A stretch of 64,000 nt of DNA from Candidatus Bathyarchaeota archaeon (GCA_023488905.1 JAMDCQ010000014.1:34025-98024); one strand, 5' to 3'. Shown: positions 41,859 to 50,732, counted from the stretch's first letter. The notes: generated by a model from the letters alone, not told the origin. Numbers and translations: made by a program.

Positions 41859-42815
41859 ATAGCGATAGATATTGATGAGATAGACGCAAAAATAATTACA
41901 GCTCTTTTAGGAAATGCAAGAAAAAGCTTCGTTGAAATCGCTACTGAAACTAGTCTATCCACCGCATCAATAAGTGACCGTTTCTCTGAACTTGAGCGGA
42001 ATGGAGTAATCACCGGTTCCACAATTCAAATCAATCGCAGAGCATTAGGACGTAGTACAATCTACACCATTACAATTACAGTCGAAAAAGAAATCGATGA
42101 AGTAATAAATTATATCCGAACACTTCCCTTTGAAATCCCATTCATATTCCGAGACCCTAAGAATAACATTAACTTTTTTGCGGGCTTCGGCCAAATCGAT
42201 GAAATAGCCAATTTAAAGGAAACCCTGAGGAAAAATAAATTTGTGCGCGATTTAAAAGTTGAAACGTGGATAGGTGTAAAAAATATGCCTGAGAATCTGC
42301 AACTATCCAAGAAAACACATCCAAAAATAACTTTTAAAGAGAAACAAAACCTTGATTTGGAATTGGACAGCACCGACTTACAATTAATTGAAAGAATGAC
42401 CGAAAACAGCATGCAACCATTTAGTAAAATAGCTAAAGAAATCGGCACATCCATAAATACTGTATCGAGGAAATACAGAAAACTTGTTAACAGTCAAATA
42501 ATAAGCCCAGTTCTACAAATAAATCCTCAAAAACTTGGCTACAATGCAATGGTTGTTTTTGCTTTGTCATTTGCTTCCCAAAGCGACATGTCATCAGTCA
42601 TCGAAGCCGTGATGAGAATAAAAGATACTTTTCTTATCATCAAAACAAGCGGTAATTATGATCTTTTCTTCCAAGTTTTTGTTAGGGATATTGACCAACT
42701 ATTATCTACCCAAAACCAGGTCGCAAACATCCCAGGGATATCTACAATCGAAAGCACAATTTACCCGATTCCGACTCAATGGCCTCTACTGGGAGAATAC
42801 ATATCAACCTTCTAA
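41859..42815 (+). CDS. Double-module Lrp/AsnC-type transcription regulator
   Basis: The 318-residue protein holds two Lrp-like modules. The first opens IDIDEIDAKIITALLGNARK with the helix-turn-helix ATETSLSTASISDRFSELER; the second opens LDSTDLQLIERMTENSMQPF with IAKEIGTSINTVSRKYRKL. Each is followed by a RAM-like domain (GYNAMVVFALSF in module two). The frame has no ATG, GTG or TTG at the start; ATA at 41859 stands eight bases after GGAG (within GGGGGAG) and fits the family's first residue exactly. A TTTAAAAG box lies about 50 bp upstream. Lying between the two propeller genes, divergent from one, it probably regulates them. Confidence 0.82.
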   Translation: MAIDIDEIDAKIITALLGNARKSFVEIATETSLSTASISDRFSELERNGVITGSTIQINRRALGRSTIYTITITVEKEIDEVINYIRTLPFEIPFIFRDPKNNINFFAGFGQIDEIANLKETLRKNKFVRDLKVETWIGVKNMPENLQLSKKTHPKITFKEKQNLDLELDSTDLQLIERMTENSMQPFSKIAKEIGTSINTVSRKYRKLVNSQIISPVLQINPQKLGYNAMVVFALSFASQSDMSSVIEAVMRIKDTFLIIKTSGNYDLFFQVFVRDIDQLLSTQNQVANIPGISTIESTIYPIPTQWPLLGEYISTF

Positions 42816-42900
42816 AAAAATATCAACACATGCTGTGTTAGCACTGTAACCCTAATGAGCAAAATGAAAGTCTACTTAGACTAACATTGTTTTTATGAAA

Positions 42901-42909
42901 AAAAAAGAG
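42901..42909 (-). terminator. T-rich terminator for propeller gene 2
   Basis: The minus strand reads CTCTTTTTTTTTCAT just after the stop of the leftward gene. It lies between convergent genes, so the opposite strand has no such run. Confidence 0.5.
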
Positions 42910-42941
42910 GAAAGAGAGAGAGGGGGTCTCTCAGTATTCAT

Positions 42942-45524
42942 TTAGGACCGTTTTCTGATTATGAGTACTGTGGCTACTGCGACTGCGATGATTACGGCTA
43001 TACACATACCCACGATGTACATTTCGTAAGGTGGACTAGCTTGGATGGGTGTTGCTGTTGCGGTTGGCTGAGGTTCTTCAACCATGAATGCGGTTTCGGC
43101 GTGTGAACCGTAGTATGCTGCGGATCCGTCGAAGCTTGCGTGTACATGGAATTCGCCGGGGATGTCGGGAACCCAGTTTAAGCTGTAGAACCCGTCTGAG
43201 CTGCTGGTGGTTGTGCCGATGCTTCGGTAGTTGCCGTTAGAGTCGACTACACTGATAGTTACTGGTACACCTGACGTGTTTGCTGGTCTAGCGAACTGTT
43301 TGTACGTGTATAGCATCCAGTCTGAGATTGAGGCGTCTGAGACTGCCGCTACGCCGTTTGGAAAGCGCAGTTTCACCGATTCATCTTGGGTACCTGGCGA
43401 AATGTCGAGAACTGTGCCTTTGATAGTTACTGATCTTCCGAATTCTATACCCATGTCTGGTGCAGTAACGGTGGTTGCTGTGGGTCCTTTGCCTACTGCG
43501 TAGACCATCTGGTTGTAGGTGTCCATGGTTGCGATGATGCTGTCACCCATGACTGCGCTTCCGCCCCAGTCTGTCTGTCTGAGCATGCCGGCAATTGACC
43601 AGATTACCTCTCCTGTTGTTGCGTTGATGCAGACGAAGGGTGCGCCGCGGGGTTGTGGTTGGTTGACTGAGTGTTCGCTTTGTCCGAGGTAGATTTTGCC
43701 GTCGGCAACAATACGTGGACGTAATGAAGACCAGTAGTCAGACCACAAGGTTTCTGACCATGGATCCTTGTAGGTATAGTTCCATAGCAATTTGCCTGTC
43801 TGTGCGTTGTATGCGTACATTATGCCGCTCATGCCGTTTGAGTAGAGTATGCCGTTGTAGATACGCGGATACATGGCGAAGACGTCAAGATAGTTCTGTG
43901 GTGCAGTCGGTCCCCATTTCAGGTTGCCTGTATCGATATCATAAGCCCAGAATTGCGCTAGTTCCTTGCTCCATAGACATATGACTCGGTCTTCAGCGCT
44001 TCCTGCCGCAACTGAAAGGGTTACGTTTCCTGATGGTGCTGCAATGGTCTTGTTGAATTTCAATGCGCCTGTTTTTGCGTCAATTGCCCACAGTACGAAC
44101 GGTGCATCGTTGAGAGTGACCACCGTGAACATTCCAGTTGTCTGGAGTCTTTGGTAGCCAACTATTACGTCATCGGGGTATACGTATTGGGCGCTTCCGA
44201 GCAAGCCTTTGGGTATGGTGATGTTCTTGGTGTAGCCGTTGTATCCGTATGGTGTTGCTGATGTTACTGGGCATGGTCCGGTGGCGTTGATGGTTTTTCC
44301 TTGTGGTTGCCATGAGCCAAACATTGGGCTGTTTTGGGTTGTGCCCCAGTATGCGTCGATGACGGCGGTTGAATTCCAAATAGTCATGTAGCCAGCCTGA
44401 TAGTTGAGAGTGTAAATTAGGATTTCACCGTTTGGCCCGTACATGCGAGTTCCGCTGGGCATGTTTGTGTAGGTGAATAGCCAACGTCCAGTGAAGGGGT
44501 CAAAAGCGTCTAATGTGGTTGAACCTCCGAAGCCAAAGAAACCGCTACTTGTTGCACAGAATAGGTATGGATAGACACCTTGGGTGTTAAAGCTCTTCCA
44601 ATACATTATTTGGCCATATTGTGGTACTACACGTTCGCCTGCTGGGTTCTTGAGGTCTTTCTGCCAGAGGGGTTCTCCAGTGTGGATGTCGACTGCAATT
44701 ATGGAGTTGTTCAGTGCATTGCCACCAACTGTATCGAATTCTTGGTAGATTAGTACACCCATGATTACTAGAGTATTGGTGAATTTGCCTTCGTATGCGT
44801 CTCCTGGGAACACTGCTGCTTGTTCAGAAATACCTATGCCGCCAGCTAAACCGCCGATCTGTAATGGTTTTTGCCATAGAACGTGCGCAGTGTCTGGTGC
44901 ATCGTCTTGTCCTTTGACAAATTGACCGCCGTAGCTACCTGGAGACAACCAACTGCCTGAAATTACGTTCCATTCTCTGATTTGAGAGTCGATGGGCCGT
45001 GACCAGTATTCAGTTGGCATGGGTACTCCAGGCCAGTATTGTTTTTCTTCGGCGCCCACTACGAGTTCGAGTATTGGGCTGTCGTCAGCTTTGTATAGGC
45101 ATTTGACATCTTGTGCTCCTAAGAAGAAGTCATAGGTACTATAGTTGTACCATTGTTCGGGGAAATGGGTTTGAAGTTTATACGTGCCTTCTTGGTCAGG
45201 TACATAAACTGTGCCTGTGCCTCCTGTTGAGTCAGTATCGAATGGGCCAAGCATCTGGGTTGTATTGTCGGGTTTTGTAATTGTGACGGTTAAGCCGCGC
45301 CATTTGTCCTCGGTTATTTGTAGCGCTTCAGTGATACCAATGTGTAAAAGGACTTCTTCGCCGACAGCGCATGGGTTAGGTGTGGCTCCGATGTACGCAT
45401 ATGAAGCTTTCCAACCTGTGTAGCTTTGTGCACGAATAGGTATGACCAGCATCGAAGAAATCATTGACAATATTAGAGCGATCGATAGAGCTACCGCTAT
45501 CTTTTCGAATTTAACAATTTTCAT
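42942..45524 (-). CDS. Surface PQQ-like beta-propeller protein, paralogue 2
   Basis: The 860-residue paralogue of the protein at 39005 has the same order: signal peptide (IALILSMISSMLVIPIRAQS), beta domain with VTITKPDNTTQMLGPFDTDS, PQQ-like propeller (IIAVDIHTGEPLWQKD, LWAIDAKTGALKFNK, MYAYNAQTGKLLWNY), Ig-like domain (VPVTISVVDSNGNYRSIGTT), Pro/Thr stem and C-terminal helix (YIVGMCIAVIIAVAVATVLI). GTGGAG precedes the ATG. The pair was probably formed by duplication around the regulator. The substrate or ligand is unknown. Confidence 0.82.
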   Translation of the reverse strand: MKIVKFEKIAVALSIALILSMISSMLVIPIRAQSYTGWKASYAYIGATPNPCAVGEEVLLHIGITEALQITEDKWRGLTVTITKPDNTTQMLGPFDTDSTGGTGTVYVPDQEGTYKLQTHFPEQWYNYSTYDFFLGAQDVKCLYKADDSPILELVVGAEEKQYWPGVPMPTEYWSRPIDSQIREWNVISGSWLSPGSYGGQFVKGQDDAPDTAHVLWQKPLQIGGLAGGIGISEQAAVFPGDAYEGKFTNTLVIMGVLIYQEFDTVGGNALNNSIIAVDIHTGEPLWQKDLKNPAGERVVPQYGQIMYWKSFNTQGVYPYLFCATSSGFFGFGGSTTLDAFDPFTGRWLFTYTNMPSGTRMYGPNGEILIYTLNYQAGYMTIWNSTAVIDAYWGTTQNSPMFGSWQPQGKTINATGPCPVTSATPYGYNGYTKNITIPKGLLGSAQYVYPDDVIVGYQRLQTTGMFTVVTLNDAPFVLWAIDAKTGALKFNKTIAAPSGNVTLSVAAGSAEDRVICLWSKELAQFWAYDIDTGNLKWGPTAPQNYLDVFAMYPRIYNGILYSNGMSGIMYAYNAQTGKLLWNYTYKDPWSETLWSDYWSSLRPRIVADGKIYLGQSEHSVNQPQPRGAPFVCINATTGEVIWSIAGMLRQTDWGGSAVMGDSIIATMDTYNQMVYAVGKGPTATTVTAPDMGIEFGRSVTIKGTVLDISPGTQDESVKLRFPNGVAAVSDASISDWMLYTYKQFARPANTSGVPVTISVVDSNGNYRSIGTTTSSSDGFYSLNWVPDIPGEFHVHASFDGSAAYYGSHAETAFMVEEPQPTATATPIQASPPYEMYIVGMCIAVIIAVAVATVLIIRKRS

Positions 45525-45612
45525 CTTTGTTTCTCCACTTTTTTGATTTTATTGAGCAAAAGTTTGCACTATTTACCCTTGCCCAACAATTTGTCTTATG
45601 AAAGAGATTTAT

Positions 45613-45626
45613 TTATAAAATTTGCG
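45613..45626 (-). promoter_or_regulatory. Promoter block of propeller gene 2
   Basis: This is identical to the TTATAAAATTTGCG at 41641. The nearby TTTGTCTTAT and ATTGAGCAAAA also recur upstream of paralogue 1, so the two genes share a promoter and leader. Confidence 0.6.
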
Positions 45627-45819
45627 GTAAATACCATGCATCACAGCAACTTTATGTCATTAAAAATAAAAAAATGAAAAATTATTAAAAGACAAACAAT
45701 TTCGACATTAACAAACCAGCAAATTCGCATCAACACATTTTTCGAACCGATAAAAAGAACCGCCCCCGCATCAACTCAAAATATAAAAGAGTGAAATACA
45801 CAATCTTCAACGAACACCC

Positions 45820-46038
45820 ATGGGCAGATGCACAAAAACAGTCGGAGAACGCCGCCTCGGCAGAACCATTTACAAACTCGGAAACAGCGTAGAACTCAGC
45901 AGCAAAGAAGACAAAACCAAACTCGCCGAACAAAAATACAAACAAAAAAGCCAAACGTCACAGGGCTTTACTGAAGAGTCACCCATCCAAAACTTGCGGG
46001 ACGCCTCAACTTGGAAGAAGCAACAACCTAAACGATAA
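45820..46038 (+). CDS. Small basic hypothetical protein
   Basis: The 72-residue protein is very rich in Lys, Gln and Ser (KQKSQTSQGFTEESPIQNL, KKQQPKR tail). A TATAAAAGAG box about 35 bases before the ATG supports transcription with a short leader. No family is recognised. A leftward frame over the same bases is hydrophobic but has no ribosome site. Real but uncertain. Confidence 0.45.
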   Translation: MGRCTKTVGERRLGRTIYKLGNSVELSSKEDKTKLAEQKYKQKSQTSQGFTEESPIQNLRDASTWKKQQPKR

Positions 46039-46073
46039 CACCACTACAATGCACCATCCAATTTCTTCTTTAT

Positions 46074-46343
46074 CAGTAAATCAAAAAGTTTGATTTGTGT
46101 AGTTGTTTTCGCACTGTCATTGATTCTTGTGGAGAAATAGACAAGCCGTACATGCTTTCACATCCACACCGTTGCAGGTTCAACATGGAGCCATGTTGGG
46201 CGTGTGGTGGAAATCGTTGATGCTACACCAAAACAGAAACGGAAAACCGTTGCAAACACAGAAAGCAGCCGCATCCAGTTGCAGTCTTGTAGTGTGCCGT
46301 AAACCACCACACTCACACAAAAAGACAAAAATCGATTTGCCTT
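46074..46343 (-). repeat. MITE-like element copy 2 (about 270 bp, inverted)
   Basis: The lower end begins CAGTAAATCAAAAAGTTTG after a TTAT (46070-46073). The other end is eroded (GGCAAATCGATTTTTG in element sense) and is followed by TTAT (46344-46347). The interior is the complement of copies 1 and 3, including CCAACATGGCTCCATG in element sense. Confidence 0.8.
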
Positions 46344-46471
46344 TTATAGGGGAAAGGGGTCTATAGCAGAGCAACAAAGCCCCGTAAACACATTAAAATG
46401 GCACGCTACCTTTTTCGATTGGATAGAGACTTTTTATTTGTGAAGCTCCATCTGGTGTTAGTGTGGACTCT

Positions 46472-46831
46472 ATGTCGGCTTCTTTAAACGTTGAGAGCGG
46501 CTTCACCTTCCGAAAACTGGACAAGCGCTTAGTAGTTGTTAAAACTAAAAGTGCGGCGGTACGGAAAGTTGCAGTCCAAGACATCGTGTCTAATCTGATG
46601 TTTGCTGTTGAGGTGCCCAGCAGCATTGATATGCAGTCTCTTGAGGTTAACAGTGAGTACCTCTTCAACATCAAAGTTGAGACCTCAAAAAACGTAGCGG
46701 ATGTGGATAAAGAGTTTGTCAGCTTCTTTGAAGCCATCGACGTGGAGCAGAGCACAGACGACTTCATAAAGGCGTATTGGATTTACCCAGCCAAAATCCG
46801 CTTTGAACTCGTAGAAGCCGAAGAACCCTAA
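46472..46831 (+). CDS. Conserved-looking hypothetical protein, 119 aa
   Basis: The protein alternates strands and helices (GFTFRKLDKRLVVVKTKSAAV, VQDIVSNLMFAVEVPSSID, EYLFNIKVETSKNVADVDKE) with an acidic C-terminus. No family is recognised. It begins at the ATG at 46472 with a weak GGTG site; a GTG slightly upstream is possible. It converges with ftsY. Confidence 0.55.
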   Translation: MSASLNVESGFTFRKLDKRLVVVKTKSAAVRKVAVQDIVSNLMFAVEVPSSIDMQSLEVNSEYLFNIKVETSKNVADVDKEFVSFFEAIDVEQSTDDFIKAYWIYPAKIRFELVEAEEP

Positions 46832-46843
46832 TCGGCACGATTA

Positions 46844-47749
46844 TCAGCGGAGAACCATGTTGACAAATTTATCTGGGTTAAACAGTTCCAGATCCTTGTA
46901 GGTTTGCCCCACACCGATGAATAATATCGGCTTCTGCGTCACGTATGTTACGCTGAGGGCTGAACCGCCTTTGACATCGGCGTCCACTTTGGTGAGTATG
47001 GTTGCGTCTATGCCGACAGCTTTATTGAATTCTTCCGCCTGCATTACCGCGTCGTTGCCGATGAGTGAGTCCACTGTGAAAACTGTTAAGTCGGGTTTTA
47101 CGACGCGCTTGACTTTTATGAGTTCGTTCATAAGGTTCTGGTTAGTCTGCATACGCCCCGCCGTGTCAATTAAGACGATGTTTATGCCGTGTGCTTTAGC
47201 ATGGTTCACAGCGTCATAGGCCACAGCCGCTGGGTCCCCGCCATAGGTGCTCTTGATAACTCGGACACCCAAACGCTTCCCATGCTCTTCCAACTGTTCA
47301 ATTGAACCTGCTCGGTAAGTGTCTGCACCTGCCAAAACAGTGGAGTAACCTTTGTCTTGGAAGAATTTGGCTACTTTGGCGATGGTGGTGGTTTTTCCAG
47401 TGCCGTTGATACCCACAAACATCAAGGTGAGCGGCTCTTTTTTGGCGCGCTTTTCGTCGGCTTTCTGGAGAAGATCGATGCGTATGTTGGTCAGCATGAC
47501 TTCAAGGAGGACTTGGCGAAGGTTTTCGTCAACGATTTTTTTGCGGTCTTCCAAGCGTTTAACCTGCACACCTGAAAGCCGCTTGATGAGGTCGTCGCCG
47601 ATTTTGTCCGCGACTGGAAAAGCCACATCGTTCTCGGCGAGACTCATTTTAAAATCTGATAAAATTGGGGTTAGGTTTTCTTCTTTAAGCTCAGCCGTGG
47701 TGACTTTGGTAACTAGGCCCTTAAAACCCGACTTGAGCTTCTCAAACAT
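46844..47749 (-). CDS. ftsY: Signal recognition particle receptor FtsY
   Basis: The SRP GTPase docks ribosome-nascent chain complexes at the membrane. After a helical N domain (residues 1-100) the G domain shows FVGINGTGKTTTIAKVA (P-loop), ADTYRAGSIEQLEEHGKR, IDTAGRMQTN (G3) and TKVDADVKGGSALS (G4/G5 region). At 301 residues it is the short archaeal form without a long acidic extension. It is the last gene of the ribosomal/translation operon, right after prefoldin alpha. Confidence 0.95.
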   Translation of the reverse strand: MFEKLKSGFKGLVTKVTTAELKEENLTPILSDFKMSLAENDVAFPVADKIGDDLIKRLSGVQVKRLEDRKKIVDENLRQVLLEVMLTNIRIDLLQKADEKRAKKEPLTLMFVGINGTGKTTTIAKVAKFFQDKGYSTVLAGADTYRAGSIEQLEEHGKRLGVRVIKSTYGGDPAAVAYDAVNHAKAHGINIVLIDTAGRMQTNQNLMNELIKVKRVVKPDLTVFTVDSLIGNDAVMQAEEFNKAVGIDATILTKVDADVKGGSALSVTYVTQKPILFIGVGQTYKDLELFNPDKFVNMVLR

Positions 47750-47761
47750 AGCTCAATCGCT

Positions 47762-48202
47762 CTAATGTTTGGCTTGTCGTGCGTCAGAGAGCAACGACTC
47801 CAGTCTGCCTCGACCGGTGTTTATGCGTTCGGCGACTTGGCTGAATTGTTGCTGGGCGCTGGTCATGGTTTTTTCGAGTTCGTCGAGGCGTTCTTTGAGG
47901 GTTGCTTTGGCGTCTGTGAGGGTTTTCTCGACTGATACGCCTGCGCCTAAACCGACGATAACTTTGTTGGGGTCTGCAAGTTTGACTTTTACGTATGAGC
48001 TTCCGCCGATTGGAACCAGCATCTCTGCGTTTTCTTTCTCTTTTTCTATGCCGTCGAGTGTTGCGTTGGCGTATGTGAGGTCAGCTATGGCTGTGTTCAC
48101 CATGCTTATGCGTTGCTGTAGGGCTTCTGCGGTTTGTTCGAGGTACCGCATTTCGACGCTGAGTCTTCTGAGTTCCTCTTCAGCGGGGGCTCTTTGAGTC
48201 AA
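47762..48202 (-). CDS. pfdA: Prefoldin alpha subunit
   Basis: The 146-residue subunit of the hexameric chaperone hands unfolded proteins to the thermosome. It has two long coiled-coil helices (EEELRRLSVEMRYLEQTAEA and the C-terminal stretch ending AERINTGRGRLESLL) and the central beta hairpins with MLVPIGGSSYVKVKLADPNK and VIVGLGAGVSVEKT, diagnostic of the alpha type. It follows the LX gene. Confidence 0.95.
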   Translation of the reverse strand: MTQRAPAEEELRRLSVEMRYLEQTAEALQQRISMVNTAIADLTYANATLDGIEKEKENAEMLVPIGGSSYVKVKLADPNKVIVGLGAGVSVEKTLTDAKATLKERLDELEKTMTSAQQQFSQVAERINTGRGRLESLLSDARQAKH

Positions 48203-48203
48203 T

Positions 48204-48434
48204 TTATTGTTCTCCAGTAACGATTTTCTTAACTACCGGGTTCTCAATTTCGTCAGCTTTAAGCTCTTTTGTGCTGGTGATTTTGATGTGGCAACGCCTT
48301 ACACGGTGTCTGCTACCTATGTCAGCGTAGACCTTTTCAACAGCATGTTCGCTTTTGTCAGCTAAGACTTCGCGTGCGAATGGAGTCGAAAGTTCTGGCT
48401 TGTTGATTTCACCGGTTACTTTGAAAGCTTTCAT
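48204..48434 (-). CDS. rpl18a: 50S ribosomal protein L18Ae/LX
   Basis: The 76-residue protein reads MKAFKVTGEINKPELSTPFA and ends near RRCHIKITSTKELKADEIEN, the LX family pattern. It lies in its standard place between aIF6 and prefoldin alpha and overlaps the aIF6 stop by four bases. Confidence 0.93.
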   Translation of the reverse strand: MKAFKVTGEINKPELSTPFAREVLADKSEHAVEKVYADIGSRHRVRRCHIKITSTKELKADEIENPVVKKIVTGEQ

Positions 48435-49117
48435 AGTATTTTTTCTTCCTGCACAACATCCAGTGCATTCCCAATTATAAACATCTCGGGTCCAGTTGTC
48501 ATAGAACCAGCTACTGCCGCATGGGAATTGGCGATTAAGCCTGTGCCAACATAGGGGATGCCGCAGTTTATTGTGCCCACGTCCACGGGGACTTTTAAGA
48601 CGTTTTCAAGGATTTTCTTTTCGTCCTCTTTCAACAGCGGGTGAGCTAAGACGCCTTTGTTAGTTGCACATGCAAGTGAACCCACATATGGCAGTGCGGC
48701 GATTTCACTGGGAACTACTTCCACGCCGAGTGTGTCTGAGATGTGTCTGATTTCGTTGGCTTTGAATCGAGGATCAACGACAGCGCCTTTATCGTTGGCT
48801 AAAACTAGGTTTCCGTAGGCGGTTTTTTTGGTTTCCATGACTGTGACGTTGCCTTTGAAGACGGCTTTGATGCGATCAAGCTCCTCTTGGCGAACAGAGT
48901 TTGGGAGTAGCATGCCGTTGCTGTTGGCGCTTGCGAGGGCGCCGATGAGGACGGAGCCGCTGATGGAGGTGTAGATGAGGTCGGCTTTGAGCCAGTCGGC
49001 GTATTCTTGGGCTTTATCCTGCGGCACCATAACTGGGATGATCACTACTTTTTCGTTGGCCAGTGAGTATACGCCGATGCTTGGGCTTCCAACGATGCTG
49101 GATAAGTAAACAGTCAA
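48431..49117 (-). CDS. Translation initiation factor 6 (aIF6)
   Basis: aIF6 binds the 50S subunit and prevents premature joining. The protein (228 residues) shows the pentein-fold repeats: GSPSIGVYSLANEKVVIIP, LLPNSVRQEELDRIK, VLANDKGAVVDPRFKANE and NSHAAVAGSMTTGPEM. Length and repeats are normal. Start is a TTG. Gene order L31e-aIF6-LX is the usual archaeal one. Confidence 0.95.
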   Translation of the reverse strand: MTVYLSSIVGSPSIGVYSLANEKVVIIPVMVPQDKAQEYADWLKADLIYTSISGSVLIGALASANSNGMLLPNSVRQEELDRIKAVFKGNVTVMETKKTAYGNLVLANDKGAVVDPRFKANEIRHISDTLGVEVVPSEIAALPYVGSLACATNKGVLAHPLLKEDEKKILENVLKVPVDVGTINCGIPYVGTGLIANSHAAVAGSMTTGPEMFIIGNALDVVQEEKIL

Positions 49118-49216
49118 GAAGTTTGGTCTCCTAGATGCGTGTGCGAGAAGGTTTCATGCAATCTGCTTATTTTACGTTACGGTAAAAACATGTATTAAAA
49201 ATGGAGAAGGGTGTGT

Positions 49217-49702
49217 TTATTGGTTTTCTGCCAAGTATACAGTTACGTTGCCGTCTCTGTCCTTGGTTACCCGCGTCTTGATTCTGCGTGGGGGCTTCTC
49301 GATTCCTCGGTCCCAGATTTTCTCGTTCACTTCTTGAGTGACGACAAGTTGGGGCAGCTCTTCAGCCTCTTCTTCGTCAGAAACTTTCATGTCCATTTTC
49401 ATGTGTTTAGCTACGAAGATTTTGATTAGTTGCATGGCGCGTGGGGCACGTTTTTTGGGTGGACGAATCAAGGCTTTCTGGAGAGGGATTGTGTAGAATC
49501 TTTCTTCGACGATTTCGTCTTCTTTCTTTTTGCGTTTTGGTTTGGCTTCTTCCTCTTCGGCTTCTGCTTTTGCGGGGACCTCTGCTTGGGCTTCGGTTGC
49601 TTGTGCTTCTTGCGGTTGCGCCTCTATCTCTTCTGCGAGTTCTTCGGTTAATTCTTCTTCGGCTTCTTGTGGTGCTTGTTCTTGTTTAGTTTCTTCGGTC
49701 AT
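49217..49702 (-). CDS. rpl31e: 50S ribosomal protein L31e with long acidic N-terminal extension
   Basis: The C-terminal about 85 residues are L31e (ERFYTIPLQKALIRPPKKRA, AMQLIKIFVAKHMK, LPQLVVTQEVNEKIWDRGIE). The N-terminal about 70 residues are a Glu/Ala/Gln-rich tail (EELTEELAEEIEAQPQEAQA) ending in KPKRKKK, which the family normally lacks. The ATG at 49702 has GAGGAAT upstream, and the frame is continuous, so the extension is probably translated. Confidence 0.92.
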   Translation of the reverse strand: MTEETKQEQAPQEAEEELTEELAEEIEAQPQEAQATEAQAEVPAKAEAEEEEAKPKRKKKEDEIVEERFYTIPLQKALIRPPKKRAPRAMQLIKIFVAKHMKMDMKVSDEEEAEELPQLVVTQEVNEKIWDRGIEKPPRRIKTRVTKDRDGNVTVYLAENQ

Positions 49703-49717
49703 CTTGCATTATTCCTC

Positions 49718-49876
49718 TTATGCCTTTATTTTGCGGGTTCGCCAGTTGCGTCGCTGTTTAGGGTTAACTCTGACTTTGCCGTCGGTTCGGGCGATTACCC
49801 ATGTTGGAACTGACTGTGATTCTCTGCCAGCTTTGGCTAATCTGAGTTTTTTCGCGGTTGGTTTTACTCTTGCCAT
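49718..49876 (-). CDS. rpl39e: 50S ribosomal protein L39e
   Basis: This is a 52-residue protein reading MARVKPTAKKLRLAKAGR, PTWVIARTDGKVRVNPKQRR and NWRTRKIKA, an exact L39e pattern. It lies between the PDCD5-like and L31e genes, overlapping neither. Confidence 0.95.
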   Translation of the reverse strand: MARVKPTAKKLRLAKAGRESQSVPTWVIARTDGKVRVNPKQRRNWRTRKIKA

Positions 49877-49880
49877 TTTT

Positions 49881-50210
49881 CTATATCCTTCTGATTGTTG
49901 TCTCTCGCTTCCTTGATTGAAGCTGAATTAGGATCGACTTGAGCTGCAAGTCTGAGAGGGGAATGGGCAACTTGCCTGTTTGCGCCATCTCGATGAGTTG
50001 CATCTCGATTTGGTCGGCGAAGTCCTTCTTTACCATTTTAAGGTTGTTGAGTCTTTGCCGAGCTTCAGGCGCCAATATCTTTGCTAATAGCGCCTGTTTT
50101 TGTTGTTCATATTGTTGTTCTGCTTGAGCTTGCCTCTGCTCGTCGCTTACGCGATTCTGCATCGAGAGAAGTTTTCGTTTACGGATCTGCTCAAGTTCAT
50201 CATCTGACAT
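49881..50210 (-). CDS. PDCD5-family DNA-binding protein
   Basis: The 109-residue helical protein has DELEQIRKRKLLSMQNR, a helix rich in Gln, then LLAKILAPEARQRLNNLKMV and QIEMQLIEMAQTGKLPIPLS, as in archaeal PDCD5 homologues of the 'DNA-binding protein' annotation. Its cellular role in archaea is not settled. The position after S19e is conserved. Confidence 0.93.
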   Translation of the reverse strand: MSDDELEQIRKRKLLSMQNRVSDEQRQAQAEQQYEQQKQALLAKILAPEARQRLNNLKMVKKDFADQIEMQLIEMAQTGKLPIPLSDLQLKSILIQLQSRKRETTIRRI

Positions 50211-50216
50211 GGTTTC

Positions 50217-50681
50217 CTATTCGCCTTGATACTTCTTGAGCTCAGGGACAGACTTACATAGTTCTTTGCTGAGGTCTCCGGAGACTTCCTGCATCATTTT
50301 GCGGCCTTTGGGAGTCATGATTCTGCCTTGAGGTTTCATGATTTGGATTAATCCTGCGGTTTCGAGTTGTTGAAGGCTTTTGCGTATGCCGCTGCCGCCT
50401 GCTTTGGTGACGTGGTTCTTTTTGACGCCGTTGTTTTTGCGTCCTCCGTAGTCGCTACGGAGGTTTTCTAGGCCGATGGGGCCGTGAATGTAGACTTTGC
50501 GCAGAACTGATGCGCTTCTTGTGTACCACCAGTTTGGATTCTGGGGTTGCTTCTCGACGTGGGTACCTGTCTTGGCGAAGGTTGCCCATGCTGGAGGCTG
50601 GACTTCGTCAACGTTTTCCCTAAGATACTTTGCTAATCTGTCGATGAATTTTGAAGCTGGAACGTCATGAGGAGTCGTCAA
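50217..50681 (-). CDS. rps19e: 30S ribosomal protein S19e
   Basis: The 154-residue protein shows DVPASKFIDRLAKYLRENV, PQNPNWWYTRSASVLRKVYI, YGGRKNNGVKKNHVTKAGGS and LQQLETAGLIQIMKPQGRIM, covering the family from end to end. It is the first gene of the operon S19e-PDCD5-L39e-L31e-aIF6-LX-pfdA-ftsY. Confidence 0.95.
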   Translation of the reverse strand: MTTPHDVPASKFIDRLAKYLRENVDEVQPPAWATFAKTGTHVEKQPQNPNWWYTRSASVLRKVYIHGPIGLENLRSDYGGRKNNGVKKNHVTKAGGSGIRKSLQQLETAGLIQIMKPQGRIMTPKGRKMMQEVSGDLSKELCKSVPELKKYQGE

Positions 50682-50732
50682 AGATGCTCTATCCTATTGG
50701 TTTTTCCTTGCAGTAAAACAATGAAGCCTAAT

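Noticed and set aside
45730-45954. Leftward hydrophobic 74-codon frame
   Set aside because: Antisense to the better supported rightward gene at 45820 (TATA box, short leader); its Phe richness comes from A-rich codons on the other strand.
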